Assembly (NCBI GenBank): GCA_013115145.1
Contig: JAAPAO010000477.1
Location: 1 to 28,309 of the forward strand
From: Perkinsus chesapeaki
Taxonomy: Eukaryota; Perkinsozoa; Perkinsida; Perkinsidae
Direction: 5' to 3'
Length of the DNA stretch: 28,309 bases
Positions 1 to 13,400 of the stretch are shown piece after piece. The stretch's first letter is position 1. Each line of letters begins with the position of its first letter. A program made the translations under genes and the position numbers. Under the pieces are notes generated by a model. The model was not told the origin of the DNA and did not search any database. It saw nothing but the letters and a program-made list of their open reading frames with translations.

Positions 1-1036
1 GCGTGCGGTACTCCCTTAATCTCTGGAGATTTCACAGCCGCTACATTCGCAAGCTCAATCCGCTTATCATGATCTCGACAGCTTCTTGCTCATTATCGCC
101 GATTTGGACAGCATGAGCACCCACGGCAAAATGAACAGGTGCTCCCTCCACAGGTGCCACTGTACACTTGAGTCTCTTATTACCAATGTCGAACACCTCC
201 CTGATCTGCCATGTCTGAAACACGTAAGTGCGTATCTCTCGTGGACCACGAGTCGTGGTACGTATCCCAAACCATTACTTTCTCTGTGTGCACGCTTTCC
301 CGCAATAGAGAAGGCTCACCCCCACGAATAGAGGAGCATAGCTCTTGAGCCAGCCGGTGTAACGGAGCTGTTGGCACTTTTGGCATATAAACGGCCGACG
401 GGTCTGGGCTGGCCGGTGGGTTCTCTTTATCGTCGTTACTTGTAGATTCTTCAGGCTCCTGGTAGGCTTCAAAATTTGGCTTACTAGCAAAGGCCCCAAA
501 AAGCTTGGAAAAAGCGTCCAAGCAGTTTTTCTCGTTCTCGATGTGGATTCCACTCATAACTCGCTTGCGTAGATTGAATAATGCGTTTTCGCTCGGGTTC
601 AAACTGAAGACACAGTCAAACTGATAGAGGTGTCAGAATATTCGGATACTCGTCAGAATCGTCGGGACGCTCACTGCACATTTTAGCCCTTGGCTCACTT
701 AAGCGTTTCAGGTAGATATTCCACTCCGCTTTGATCAACATACTCAGTTTTTGGGCAGATAAGCTTATCAAATATTATCCCATTATCCTTAAGATGCACA
801 AAAAGTGCTAAATTAGGCTGTACTTTTAGTTCACAATACGTCACCCCATCTTGCTCAGTAGATACTACATCACCATCCTGAATGAAGTATAATACTATTT
901 GGGCAAACAACATAAGGTTCACCTCAAATTTCTCCGTCATTTCATGCATCTCCGTCGCGTGCTTGCTTCTCCCAGGCCCTCTACTCTGGACAGAAGAGAT
1001 CATCATCGAGTAAAATACGATAGTGGTATAGCGCAT
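1..1036 (-). CDS. Unrecognised protein, 3' end cut by window edge
   Basis: I do not recognise this gene. Exons that join in phase are about 1036-699, 603-262 and 214 leftwards, separated by GT-AG introns at 698-604 (95 nt) and 261-215 (47 nt). A third possible intron (about 108-62, 47 nt) would restore an open frame that runs to base 1. The middle exon is acidic and rich in Asn, Glu, Ser and Pro. After it comes a more ordered stretch beginning KVMVWDTWQIREVFDIGN, with alternating hydrophobic residues suggestive of a beta-rich domain. The ATG at 1036 may not be the true start, because the frame is open upstream to an acceptor-like site near 1058. It lies downstream of, and on the same strand as, the giant membrane-protein gene, with about 370 bases between them. 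It could be a separate gene or, less likely, further 3' exons of that gene. Confidence 0.5.
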
Positions 1037-1407
1037 TTGTTCTGCGATATCGATAAAGCTGTGGGGGGCAAGTTGGAAAGTCGTTACACATCGGGCATTG
1101 CCTGCTGTCGTGCATATTCATTGCACTTGCATGTTGCATTGAAAACAGAGGAGACTGTCTCGCGGCGGAAAGTGTCTCGGGCAGAGCTCCCTCTCAACTC
1201 AGCAAACACATATAATCACTAGAGTGGTGTTCTTAGAGGAGTCAAATGATGAACCAGTAATGGTGTTGTCATCATATAATACTCAGCATCAGCTGTCTTG
1301 AAAAGCTTTTCCTGAGTACTAATCAGTGAGTACTATGATACTTTCATGGGCTTTCAGAAACCCTCCAGAAAAGCCTCCAGAGCTTAAGCCTGCTCATGGA
1401 GCTCTTT
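1037..1407. other. Spacer with no gene seen
   Basis: This stretch lies between the stop codon of the giant gene (1408) and the first confident exon of the left-edge gene. Open frames on both strands are short and have no usable splice partners. It probably holds the 3' UTR of the upstream gene and the 5' region of the downstream one. No terminator or repeat was recognised. Confidence 0.4.
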
Positions 1408-4400
1408 CTAAGGACTTCGGAATCCCTTTTTAAGGATTCTTTCTTGATCCCGCGTTGGACGGCCCCTGCCAGCTGCCGAAGCTTCCAGTCTGTGCATTCC
1501 CCTTTGTATCACCCACTGTTTCCAGAGTTCGTTCACCTGACTGCATTATCCAGCGCACTTAGAACACTAACCTGGCTAGAACTTCCTAGAAGGTTTAGTC
1601 GAAGTGCTGGTGCTTGCCATAACAAAGGCTTACCCGGTCTGCCTTCAGCCTCTTAGCCATAAGAAACGCTCGGAAGATCTCATCACAATCGAAGCTCATG
1701 TCCGTTGGAATCACCTGACACCCTCGTTTCAGCAGCTTTGACCGATATACCGGAACTGAAGTATAAGAATTCACTGGCCAAGAATAGACCTCCCTTACCA
1801 CTGAGCCTCTTGTCACAGTCCATAACAGGGACCCCATATAGCTCCTCGGTTGTTATGTCTTCTGGTAGCCTCAGTCCATTGCGATTTGTAAGTGGCGGAC
1901 TGTTGTGGCCATCCGTGCGCTGTTCGGGGCTACCGTCATCGCTGAAAACTTCCGATATGATGCCGCAACGCTGAAAGAGTAATAGGCTATTCACTGATAG
2001 TCCTCGAAAGTTGTGCCTCATCTAGCTGCTTCCTCTCTCTCATGGCGTATACCAGTAACACTCTCAAGACAAATTCGTTGACGTCTCCCTTTACAGAAGT
2101 CCAGCCGCATCGATTCATGAAATGTTCTAACAAGGAGCTCTGTGTTCGCCTAAGACAAGAGATAATAACCAAGTGTCTAACAACAACCCAATCACTGGAC
2201 GAATTCTTTTTCCCAAGGTCGTATATAATATTCACAGTCATCCGGTAGCGGCAAGCCGAGAACGGAGTAGCGCATTCGGTCTAACAACCGAATTGGGGTT
2301 CTGGGTACCTGGAGGGTCAATATACGATCCAAGGAGTTGGTTTGACCTACCAGAACGGCGCATAGGCTGCTCACTGAAGCGGTAGCGTTCCTTCTACTGT
2401 TCCCATCTTCTATTACCATAGCGAGGGCTAGTCGGGAACGCATAGAATTATGTCGTTTGATGCACTGTGTTACGATACTTATTGGATGATACTGAGAATC
2501 ATCGGGCGCTCGCAGCAGTTCGTGAATGCGTTACCCATGGTCGGGAAGGAGTTTTTAAGGTTGGCATCCTGTGACAGCGATGTACCGTCCTGCCTAAATA
2601 GAGCGATGTCAATTCTATAGCGAGTTTGGGCAAACCCTCTTGGTTCAAGCGATTCCTCAGTGCTCGTAGCCTTTCTCTGTGTGCTTTCCTGCTATTTTCC
2701 GCTTCTGTCCTTTCTCGAATATTGATCTCGTGCTCTATATGGAATAAGTACCTCAATTCGATGTAGACACAAGCTCAAGGAGGCATTCTGAGATTGTCTT
2801 ACTCTATCACAAAGTGTCCTGTGAGAGTTATAAGATGGATGATGTTTAGACAAATCATCAACAGAAATATAGCCGAAATGGTTGTCTTGGATAATGGGAA
2901 CGTTATAACCACTTGGAGCTAAACCGAAACATAGCTGAAGAAGTCCAGAACGCTGAAGAAGTTGGCGTACAGCAATTTGGGTGGCAAATACCATGAGAAG
3001 CGAGCGGAGCTCCAACCTGTCGAGGAGGCGATTTGATCGATCATCAAAAGGACCCATTGAAGCGTGAACGATGCTTGATACACCAGATATCATTGCATAC
3101 CTTAAATGGAACGCTTTCGCTGGGAACTTCACCCGACAAGCTACTCACATAACTAGTTTCGCCTTAATGCCTCCCACCGGCCAGGCGGCTATAAACCCAT
3201 AAACCAGCCCCTGGGCTTTTTTAACTGCTTCCCAATACCAACAACGGTCTTCGTACCCAAGGTATATAAAACCATATCTTCTAAGAAAATGTGTATCGTT
3301 CAGTCGACCGTCGGTTTTTCCGCGACCAAGTATAAGTAACCCCAAAAGAATCGATCCAACGGTCCACAGCAGGAGGCCTGTTGTAGATATCAGTGTTAAA
3401 GTTGAGTGATCGCCAGAATAACAAACCAAGTCGGGATCGGCGACCCATCGCCTAGAGAGCACTTTCGTTCCATTTGGGGTTGGTAACTCGATGATCTCGC
3501 ACTGTAGAATCTCGAGCATTGCGTCAGTTACCGGGCCCCAGATAACAAAGCCAGTGACAATATATATCGGTATCATGTCTTCTAAAAACGCGAGTAGTCG
3601 AGAAGGTAGGTCGATGGGGATATCATCGAAGACGCGCCACAAAGAAATAAACCGGGGCTCGGCATCAAGTGTACGCGCGAAAGCTCCAACCGATAAATGG
3701 TGGGCACGGCCCATCATGTCTGTAGCCCGCGGGGGAGGTTTGCCTACCGACGAGGTCAGCCTGAGCGCAGTGATATGTGGATTGTACATAAGACTTACAT
3801 AGATGTCAAAACATACGCTCGTCGGAGGCCTAGGATTAGCATAGAGAAGATAGTTACAGCAATAACGAGCAACAATGGCAGCGCAACATAAAATGATGCA
3901 CTCATAATGTACCTTATTATCGAGGAAGATGCGGAAGTTGTGTAGAAGGATACCTGGTAGTCTGGTGAGGGAAAAGGCACATTATAGCAGCTTTGGCACT
4001 AAGCACTGGCAGCTCCCCTTTCCAGACCACTATGACACTTAGTATGTTATTAGCCCAAGAAGGTATAAGGATGTCACGTAGAGCCTCGCCAATAGCCAAG
4101 TTCCACTCATACCTGCTTTGTCATTGAGTTTGTGTCAGAATGTTGTCTCACATTTTGATTCGGGTCAAGTCGAACTTGGTGAGGACAGAAAGCGCTAACC
4201 AGAAGTTCAGGGCAATCTTGCATATGACAGAGTGGATCGGGCGCAGGTCCGAAGATGCTGCATCACCGCTGAATTTGCTTATTATTATAATGCCAATAAC
4301 ATATGCTACAAGGTATCTGATAAGACTAAATATTTTCTAAAAGAAGGACTGTCGAAGTGCAAGTGAACTTCCCTATACACGACAAAGCAAGCAAAGGTTG

Positions 4401-7400
4401 AATCTCACAGTATGATTATCCACCAGTGAACAGAGCGGTTGCCATCACACTCATCACATTGCGTAGAGGGGGCTGATCGGTGCCACCCGCTGTCGCATGC
4501 CGAGCACATGAGGCTTCGCATACCTGGGGCGCAGTGGCCTCCACGTTTGCCTGACATGCTTCTGAGTAAGCCGGATTGTCCTTTCTCCAGACTCACAAAC
4601 ACTGGATATTCTATCTGTGCTCATTAGGTTTCCGTCGTTATTGAGGTCACTGATTTGACACTCTAGATAAATCGGGTTGTGAGGGGATTCAATTTCGAAA
4701 CCAGCTCCACGATTTCCTGGGCTCCCGCTGTATGGCGGCGTACTGGCCTTCACACCGAAGGTATTATTAACTCTCATTGGGAGCATAGTAAACCTATGGC
4801 GACCAGAGCTAGATTTGAACGCTCGCCTGTGCTACTAACCCTTCGGAAGGTACTGGGAGTTCTCGGCCAGGGCATTCCGCAGGTTGCCGGCCATCTGGCG
4901 ATTCCAATGTCGTACAAGGCTTACAAATGAGCGGAATCATTCTACCAACATCCATACCATTGCCAAACTCAGTTTCGACATCTCGCCAGTAACCTCTAGA
5001 GCAGAAACATCTACAGAGGGTCTCTGCTGACGATGATCGGCTATGAATATTTACGAGTCAGTGCTCCAACTCCCGACTATGTTTTCGCTGTTTAGAGGGC
5101 ATCGATCGGTACAGCCGGTGTTTCCAACGTGAGGCTTCACACCCGACCAGTCACAGGGGGCACATAGTTTCGGTTCGGACTCAACAGCGCTCTCGAGGGC
5201 CATACCTGACATATGGATGGCATTTTGTTAAACAACGGAAGAAAATACCGAACAGGGTCAGAGAGCTGGACGTGTTAGTGCCCGGCGGCAAGAGGAACAT
5301 AGTAGAAGCCCCTCGTAGGGATGTATAGCTCCAGAAACCTATGGTAGTCCAGTAAATGGCGCAAGGTTCTAGCGATGACCTGCACATGTAACTGAAAAAG
5401 GAGATTAAGTCAGGCAGTGTTTTTTTGCCACAGTGTGGCCAACAGACAGGCAGCCAAAGGGCAGATATACCTAGTTAGTGCGATGAGCTCGGCATAGGAC
5501 TCTCCTTCGGCTGTATACCAGTACTCAGCTCGATCCAAAACGACACCAACAACAGCGACAGTTGCAGTAGCTAAAGTCCATGCCCATTCGGCCCCTAAGA
5601 GCGAATCATCGAATTGAGTGATGCTGGCCTGGTAACCTCCATCTATGTTCCTCACGGTAACAGGTGGCTGGCACTCACCACCTGCAGGGCAGAGCTCTGG
5701 GCGGATGCTTCTTGCAGTTGTTGTGTTGCCAGTAAGTAAGCGGAGCCTCCAATGGTTTCTCGGTAGATGGTAATCAGCCGACATCTGATGCACCGAACTA
5801 CGAGGTTGTACTTCAACCTCGCCCCCGCGTGAAGGCCGACCGTACCAGTCGGCCATCAATGATGCCGAAGCCCCTTATGCACAAGCACTGGGACAGGCTC
5901 GATGCGCCGTCGGCAAGGGTAGTCCTGTGAGCAGGGCAAGGGATCGGTACAGGAGATGCCGTGCGAACTGTTGGATGCGGACTGCAGTAGTGTCCCTTGG
6001 AGCACACGCCACATCCCCCATCCGGCAATCTATAGTATCTTAGGAATGACTTTCATTTCCCACTGGGCTACCAGGCTCACCCTTCTTCACAAACACACAG
6101 TTCTTCTCTATCACTGCCCGTCATCCGGGTAGTTTCAAATTCGCGACCACACGGTGTACACTCGGAATAGTTGCCAAGTAGAGTTTTGTACTCTCCAAGT
6201 GGACATTCTACGCAGTCTGGTCCCAAGGACGGATCGAGACCGGTGCACTCAGGGCAGCGCAGCTTGTAGCCGGGTGAGCATTTGCAATCCGCCAAGGTTG
6301 CTGGCTCTGCAACATCTGGAGTTGTTCCCGGCGGGCATTTTGTATCACCTGCTTGGACGTATGATCGGTAAGGCTCTCGCTGCCTCAAAGATGAGCTCAC
6401 TTGTATATAATTTATTATATAACGCGGCAGCTTCTGCTCTAAGTTGTTCATCGGTGGCTATCCGAGAAGTGAAGGTAAAGTCGGCAAGGCTCATTGTGCT
6501 ATCTGGGCTTTGTGCGGTCTCTACAAACGCCCTTTCCAACGACCTCATCACCAACGAGATGGGTAGGTTTGGTAAGGACTGGAAGTCGGCAACCAAGCTG
6601 AGCCGTATAGACCAAATCGCCGTCGAATCCACGGTCAGCCTCCGTGTGCCAGTGAACGATTTGTCATCGGGCGTGACCGACAGGTCTATCTCAATGCTAT
6701 CAGGTAGTTGCAGTGCTCTCCTAACGGCCCTTCGAAGGAGTTGCACATCTCTCGGTGAGAGAATCGCCCCACCGATAATGTCCAAGTAGGCCGTACGTGG
6801 ACACTCGGCAACTCTCCCGGTCCTAGTAGTGTTCAGTGGACAGACGTAGTCTTCGCCTGCGCAGCCTATGCAAGTCATCGTGCCCTGCGCATCGTATGAT
6901 AACCGATAACCGCTGTTACAGTAACAATCTAACTTGGATACCGATCCCGTATCACTAGTAGCATTAGCCATGCAAGACACTTCACATTGGGTGTCGTTCC
7001 CATAGCCAGACTTCCGGAGTCCGCTAGGGCATAGTTGACAAGTACCGGCATTGGCCAAAAATCTCCCAGGCGAGCATACACATTGCCCCGGCATACTAGC
7101 ACCAGGAGTGGCGGTGCCTTGGCCAAGCGGGCACCCGATGGGCGGTAGCTGTCTACCAGGGCACCAATAATCTTGCGGACAGGGAGCACACTCCTGCCGG
7201 TAGAGGTCCCCAGGCGATTGCATATGATAGCCTGCATGACACATGCACCTCTCTCGAATCTTCTTCAGAGGTGCAGCGTAAGAGTTAGGGGGGCACACGA
7301 CTACTTGATCGTATTCATCTGGAACGTTTGCTGGTAGATCAACGAATTCTATAACTCCAGATGGAGATGTGGTACTGTAGCAAATACGGTATAGTCCCGC

Positions 7401-10400
7401 TGCTAGGCTTTCCGGTTTCACGACTCTCGCTATAATAACTGAACCGTGCTCATCGTTCCCAGAGTTATATACTTCCAAGGTCATACGCTGCTGGCCGTCA
7501 TTGCAGGGCCCATTGCGTGCCACGAGTGAGATGCTTCGATTGCCGGTCTCACTGTAGAGCGGTGAAATAGTTGCTGACAACGTTAGTTCGCATCTAGTAT
7601 TGGTAGTACAAACGTGCGGGTTGAAGACATGGAGTAAACCAACATCAACTGCGAAGCCCAGCGAGGATTCGCAACTACTATCATGGGCAGCCCCACTGCA
7701 CCAGCATAGGCGATATGATCCCGCAGTGAGAAGGAAGCCATTAGGATCGCCCCACATTAAAGTGTTACCGTTGTCGGTAGTCTTGCCAATAAGGTTGAGG
7801 GTTTGCCATGAAGGTGCAGTTCGGGTAACAGTGCAGGTCTCATTCGAGCGAGTAATGCTGAGGTGGTCCCCGGTGGACAATCCCGTTCCCTTGAATTCGG
7901 TTATGGTACACGGTAACTCTCCCCGAGAGCAAGCGAAACGCTGCTCTGATTGGGCTCCCACAGCCTGTATAGTTCCAGCAAGCTGTTTGTAGTCCTCAGC
8001 CCTACCGGCAGAACAGTTTAGGACGGATCGGGAGTTACACCAGCAAAGCTCGAACTCTCCTATCGCGACAGGAGACAAGCCGTCGAACCTCACCCTAGCG
8101 ACTGAATGACTCTCTCCCAAGTCATGATCAGCTAGGGGCTCAGAAATACCAGCCTTTTCCAAGTCTGTCGCCCACGGAGCACTGTTTTCCAAGTCTGAGG
8201 CTGAACAGGGCCTACCCAGTCGACTGATTCCGAAAAGGTCGCCTTGTCGAAAACCTCGTCCCCGGATTTCGATAACTACGTTGCGAGTGCCTCTCGTGAG
8301 AAGCAGCCCCTTGTTCTTAGATACGTCTGGCCCGATCACCTCAAGGCTACCAACGAGGGCACCGAAGTGGTTTGGCGCTGAACAGTCAGTGACTATAGAG
8401 TCGCGGGCTTCGCTGCACCAACATACAGAATATACTCCAGGGGCTGCGGTAACACCTCCTTCGCCCCACGTGAAAGACGTGCCTTCGTCAGAAGGGTAGC
8501 TCAGACCGGGAATGTCCGAGCCGCCTAGCGGCGGTATTCCGCTGACGGATATGTCAGCTCCGCACTCTGGTAGGATTGCTAAACGGTCCCCTTTCCCGAG
8601 CCCTACACCAGAGACTCCTTCCAGGGTGAGATTGTTACCAACAGCAACAGGTTCAAAAACATGGTCGGAATAGGGTCCGGAAAACGTTAACTTCCCAGCA
8701 AAGGATCGGAACTCTCGCCCTCCTCTCGCCGTACACGCCATCTTAGAGCTGCACCAGCATAGGCTATAGTTACCTGGTATCACAGCTACGTACCGAGCTA
8801 TACTCCAGCAAAACGATTGACCGTCGGAGCTGGGTTGGGAGATGCCTTGCCAACGGGATCTCTGGTCGCCCACACCCCGAATTCCTTGGGCCAGACCACA
8901 GGAGGGCATGACCGCGAGTGAGTCGCCAGGACCCAGTTTGTAGCCTTTCAAACCCTTCACACAGAGCGGCTTGTCAATAGCAGCATAGAACTCTTGACCC
9001 CTTGATGGCCCTACAATGAGCAGAGATCCAACCTCTACAAGGAAGTGGTCCGGTACGGAGCAGTTTGTGGCTCTGCTATTGCACCAGCAGAGCTTATAAC
9101 GTCCCGGTGAAGCTGTGACCGCAGAGGAATTCTTGAAATCAAATATGCCTCCGGAGGCATCTTCACTTACCCCGTAACTCAGGAGATCTGTCTGTCCCCT
9201 GACGGCTTGACAGTCGACTGCCGGTTCAATAGCAATGAGCTTATCGCCATCATATAGCAGAGCTGGCCTGGCACTTGCTAGGTTTATTGTGCATTGCCAG
9301 CCAGGCGAACACTCAAATTCACTTGATACATTGAAATAGGGCAGCGCCAACGGAGCTGTCCATGGCTTCGATGGGCCTTCTAAGAAGCCTTCCCGGTATA
9401 CCGCATGTGAGCGGACAGCGTAGAAACGATAGGCTTCAGTCCAGTTGCCTTGAGCACCTACTCCCGAGGTGGGATCCCAGTACTGCAGAGTGGCATCCAA
9501 GACGCTATTGAGAACGTGCTCCTCCTCAGTATTAGGCCAGTTATGTAGAGACAGTCTCATGCAATTGACAACAGTGCGCTGCTGACCAAATGATGCCTCG
9601 ATAACGTTTCCCAAGCCCGATAGGTCAACATTGACGGCGGCAACCAATTGGTCACAATAATGATCAGAGTAAAGCTCTACTGATTGGAGCTCGCGGCCTG
9701 CAGAGAAGACGGTATCGTTTTGGCTGTATAAAACAACCCTCCATCTCGTCTTTAGAGCGGGAAGTGTTCGCACCCAAGGGGATGGAGCAGACCAGGGTGA
9801 CGTCTCTTCGTCGATACGACATACTTTTCTCACGCGAAATCTGTATAGTGTATTAGAGAGCAGCTTCGGTACCGAGCAGCTAGCAGAAAGCCCGGAAGAG
9901 TCCATGAGGGGTTCGCATGTAGTGTTGTGGAAATCAGAGAAGTTGTCTCTTTCTACTGAAAGCTCCCAAGCAAGGAAGGATGATCTGCATCCCCTTAGGC
10001 CCGGCTGCCAGCTGACCCTAACCTCGCTAACCGTAGTGTTACCAGCAGTAACCGAGTATGGCGGTGATGCTCTGCTGATACACCGGGAGCTGTTGCTTGT
10101 GGCAATTGAGACCGACGGGGCAGAAACCTGACTGTCAGCCTCAACTACGGTACATAGGCGTGAGACAGAAAAAGTGTACTGAGAGCCGCATTCGAGGGAG
10201 CTCAGTACGACTTCACTCGCTGAGGAATCAGTTAACCGGACGACTTCTTCGCCGTACTCCGAGCTTATGCTTTGGATAGTGATACTCCAAGCAAGAAATT
10301 GACAGTCATTTGGCCGCTTTGGTTCCCAGCCAACGACGACCCGCTGATCGGTGGAATTCGGCAGTAAGGTAGCCGTGACGACCAATGGAGTGTCAGAGCG

Positions 10401-13400
10401 GAAAGGCAAAGTGTGCGCAGGCTCGAGCCTTACAGGTTGTATTTCATAGTTACCCGCTGAGTTTAATATTCTAGCATGGACCATTGTGTGTCCCCACGTT
10501 GGTTCAGAGAATACACTCCCGGCTGCCGCGTCGGTGCAGGCGACCTTTAGTCGGAAGACATAGCCTTGGTTGCTGCGGAGGTCCGTTGCCCGACAGTAGC
10601 GGAGACTAGTATCGCCAAGATCAGCACAACCAGACGGTGTATTGTAGCTGAGAACATTGCCAAGAGAATACGGCGAGGCCTCCACGATCCACTGGATCAG
10701 ATGGCAGTCGCCAAGTGCCGGTTGTTGCCAGGAAATGATGAGGCTATCGTTAGACCCATCAGCCACGACAGAGATGTTGCTGGGTGGAGCTGCCGGAATT
10801 GGTGGAGTTGTAGTAGGGGGGTCTGTCCAGTTGCTATAAGGGTTGTATATCGAGCTATCTTTACATATACTAGCGACTCTGAACAGATAATTGGTATTGC
10901 TTCGTAGCCCTTCGGCGAGACAAGAGTAGTTGCCGGGTCCTATGAATGAGACGAGATCACAGCCAGCGACAGTGGTAAGGCCCGAGTCGATTGAGCTTGT
11001 CAATTGTACAGTAAAGCCAATGAGAGCACATGCGACATCGCTTGCCTAAACCTCGCGACAGTTGGTACGGCAAGCGTTCTTGACTTACCGGTGCCTGTTC
11101 CCAAGTGATTTCGATCACCGATGGACTGATAGCTTTTGCTCGCACACGATTGGGAGGCGGAGTGAGTACTCGACATCTTTCGCCCTCAAGAGTTTGTACT
11201 GGGCCAACTACTGAGCTCCAAGGTGAGGTAGCTTCAGGGTCGGAGCATAGTTGGCGGGCACGGAACTCGTACGGAGTACCGCACTCTAGGCTCGTTGCCG
11301 TACCTATCGAACGCTATGTAGTGTCGTAAAATATCTTTTATTGCGAGGTAAGAAGCTCTCACTTTATGACGTACACGATATATCGGACTGTAGACAACCG
11401 GGAGGGAAGAACCATGGCCCGCTATGGTTCCTGGCAGTGTCAGTAACCCGAGCCTGTATTTCCCAGGACCCATCACCGCCGAGCGACGGACAGGATACTG
11501 ATGGCAATGGAATACTCCAACTAAGCTCAACCTGATAGAGCACGATAAGCGTACCACGTTGGGAATGATGGCTCATCCGTGGTAGCATACTCCCTCCCTT
11601 ACCTCCGTAAATGATACGTCTTTCACTTCTAGAATCGGCGTGGAGGCAATTACTGGCTTTGTGCTGACTATAATAGGTATACTCCACGGGCTAGAGGCCG
11701 ACGCATTCACGCATAAGACTCTAGCACGTAGCTGATATCTCATGGCTGGGATGAGGCCACTCACAGTACAATGGCGCTCACATGGTGATAGGAGAGTGGT
11801 ACGGTTACATCCAATTGCAGGCCTCCAGCCGTCACTCTCGTTGTCGGGCCTTGAGACCTCCACCGACCATGATAAAAACTCACAATCACGCAGGTTGCCG
11901 CTTGGCTGCCACTGGAGCTCTAGTGCGGTAGTGAATCGCTGGACAACTTCCAGACCCGTCGGCGTCAGAGCCCCCAACAGCGGTGTTCTGACTAGCTTTG
12001 TCGGTAAGGAGAATGCGCTCGAGAGAGATTCGTTGGTGCACAACTGGCGGGCTTTAAATCTGTAGACCTTATCCGATAGCAGATCTTTCACACTGCACGA
12101 TAATCCATCGCATAGACGGTACCCAGTCCAACCGGTCTCGCTCTCATGTTGATAAGCGACTTCGACCTGGATAGGATCGCAGTCACCCAGGCCACCGAAC
12201 GTCCAGATTAGTGAGACAGACGTCGATCCAGTCGCATTCACAAATAGTATCCTAGGAGGGAAGGCTTTTCTTATACAGTGCTCCTCTCCAATTGGAGTAG
12301 TAATAGAGACCTCCTCACTGTATCCAGAATTCGCCATGCTATTCGAGCACTCTACTTCGACTCTCATTGAGTACGTAGTGTTACAAGTAAGATGCGTGGC
12401 CGTGCAGTTGGGTTGGTTTGCCGGACTACTACATGCAGTGGACCAATCACTATCAGACGTCCTCGCTGATGCTCGATACTTTGGGCCTACACATTGCCCA
12501 AGCGAACTACCCTGCCACCTTAGTAGGACGGCTGAGGGACCCAAAGCGACCAATACAAGGCCAAAAGGCGCTTCCGCCACAAGAGGGTGAGTTGCGACTG
12601 TATTCGTCTCTGTGCTGAAATGACTGGTTGTGTTTGCTGCAGTACAGACAGCGCGCACCTTAAATACGTACTCAGTGTCGCTATCTAAGCCTGTAGCCGC
12701 ACAGGAATCGTTGCGCGTTGATGTCAAGTTGAAGCACCCTTCTGGAGTGGTCCAGTTCTGGGACAACGTCGATCGTCCTAGTACTTGCCACTCCTTAAAT
12801 TGGCAGCTGCCGAATGACCTCGGAGACAGCCAAAATAAAGCCAGAGTCGTTGTTGATAAAGGCTCAGGGTTGAGGAGCGAAGGAGCTTGGACTCGGAGAG
12901 AAGGAAGCACTATTGGATCACTCCATACTGACCAATAACCGGAGGCTTCCTCGTCTTGGCAATGCGCTCTCACACGGAAGTGATACATCCTTTCAGGTTG
13001 TAAGTTTTGGATCATACATCGTCGAGTATCCAACTTGGTACCACCGTCACATTCGACTTGCCCTTGGCTCAGAGGCAGATCCACCTTGAATTCAACAAGC
13101 CACCTTGAGAACTGACAGTCCTTCAAGTTGCCATCGTGGTACCAGGTTATCTCGATGCTTGAGGGGTTACTCAGAAAAGCCATACGACTTAACATAGGTG
13201 GTCCAGGCCGTCTCGGGCACCTTTCGGATATAGGGGTGATGATAGGGGAAGTTGTCGAGCTCATATTAGAATTAGCTAGTTTATTTGAACACACTTCTTG
13301 CACGGTAAAAACGTAAGTTGTTCCACAGTTCAGGCCCTGGAACACACAGCTGGTGCTCCTCCTATCGCGCAACCCTCCTGAACAAGACCCCCGGTCCGGC

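Noticed and set aside
6154-6789. A 211-residue open frame on the plus strand
   Set aside because: It lies antisense to exons of the giant gene whose FN3/GCC2 motifs fix the minus strand as coding. Its text has no motif.
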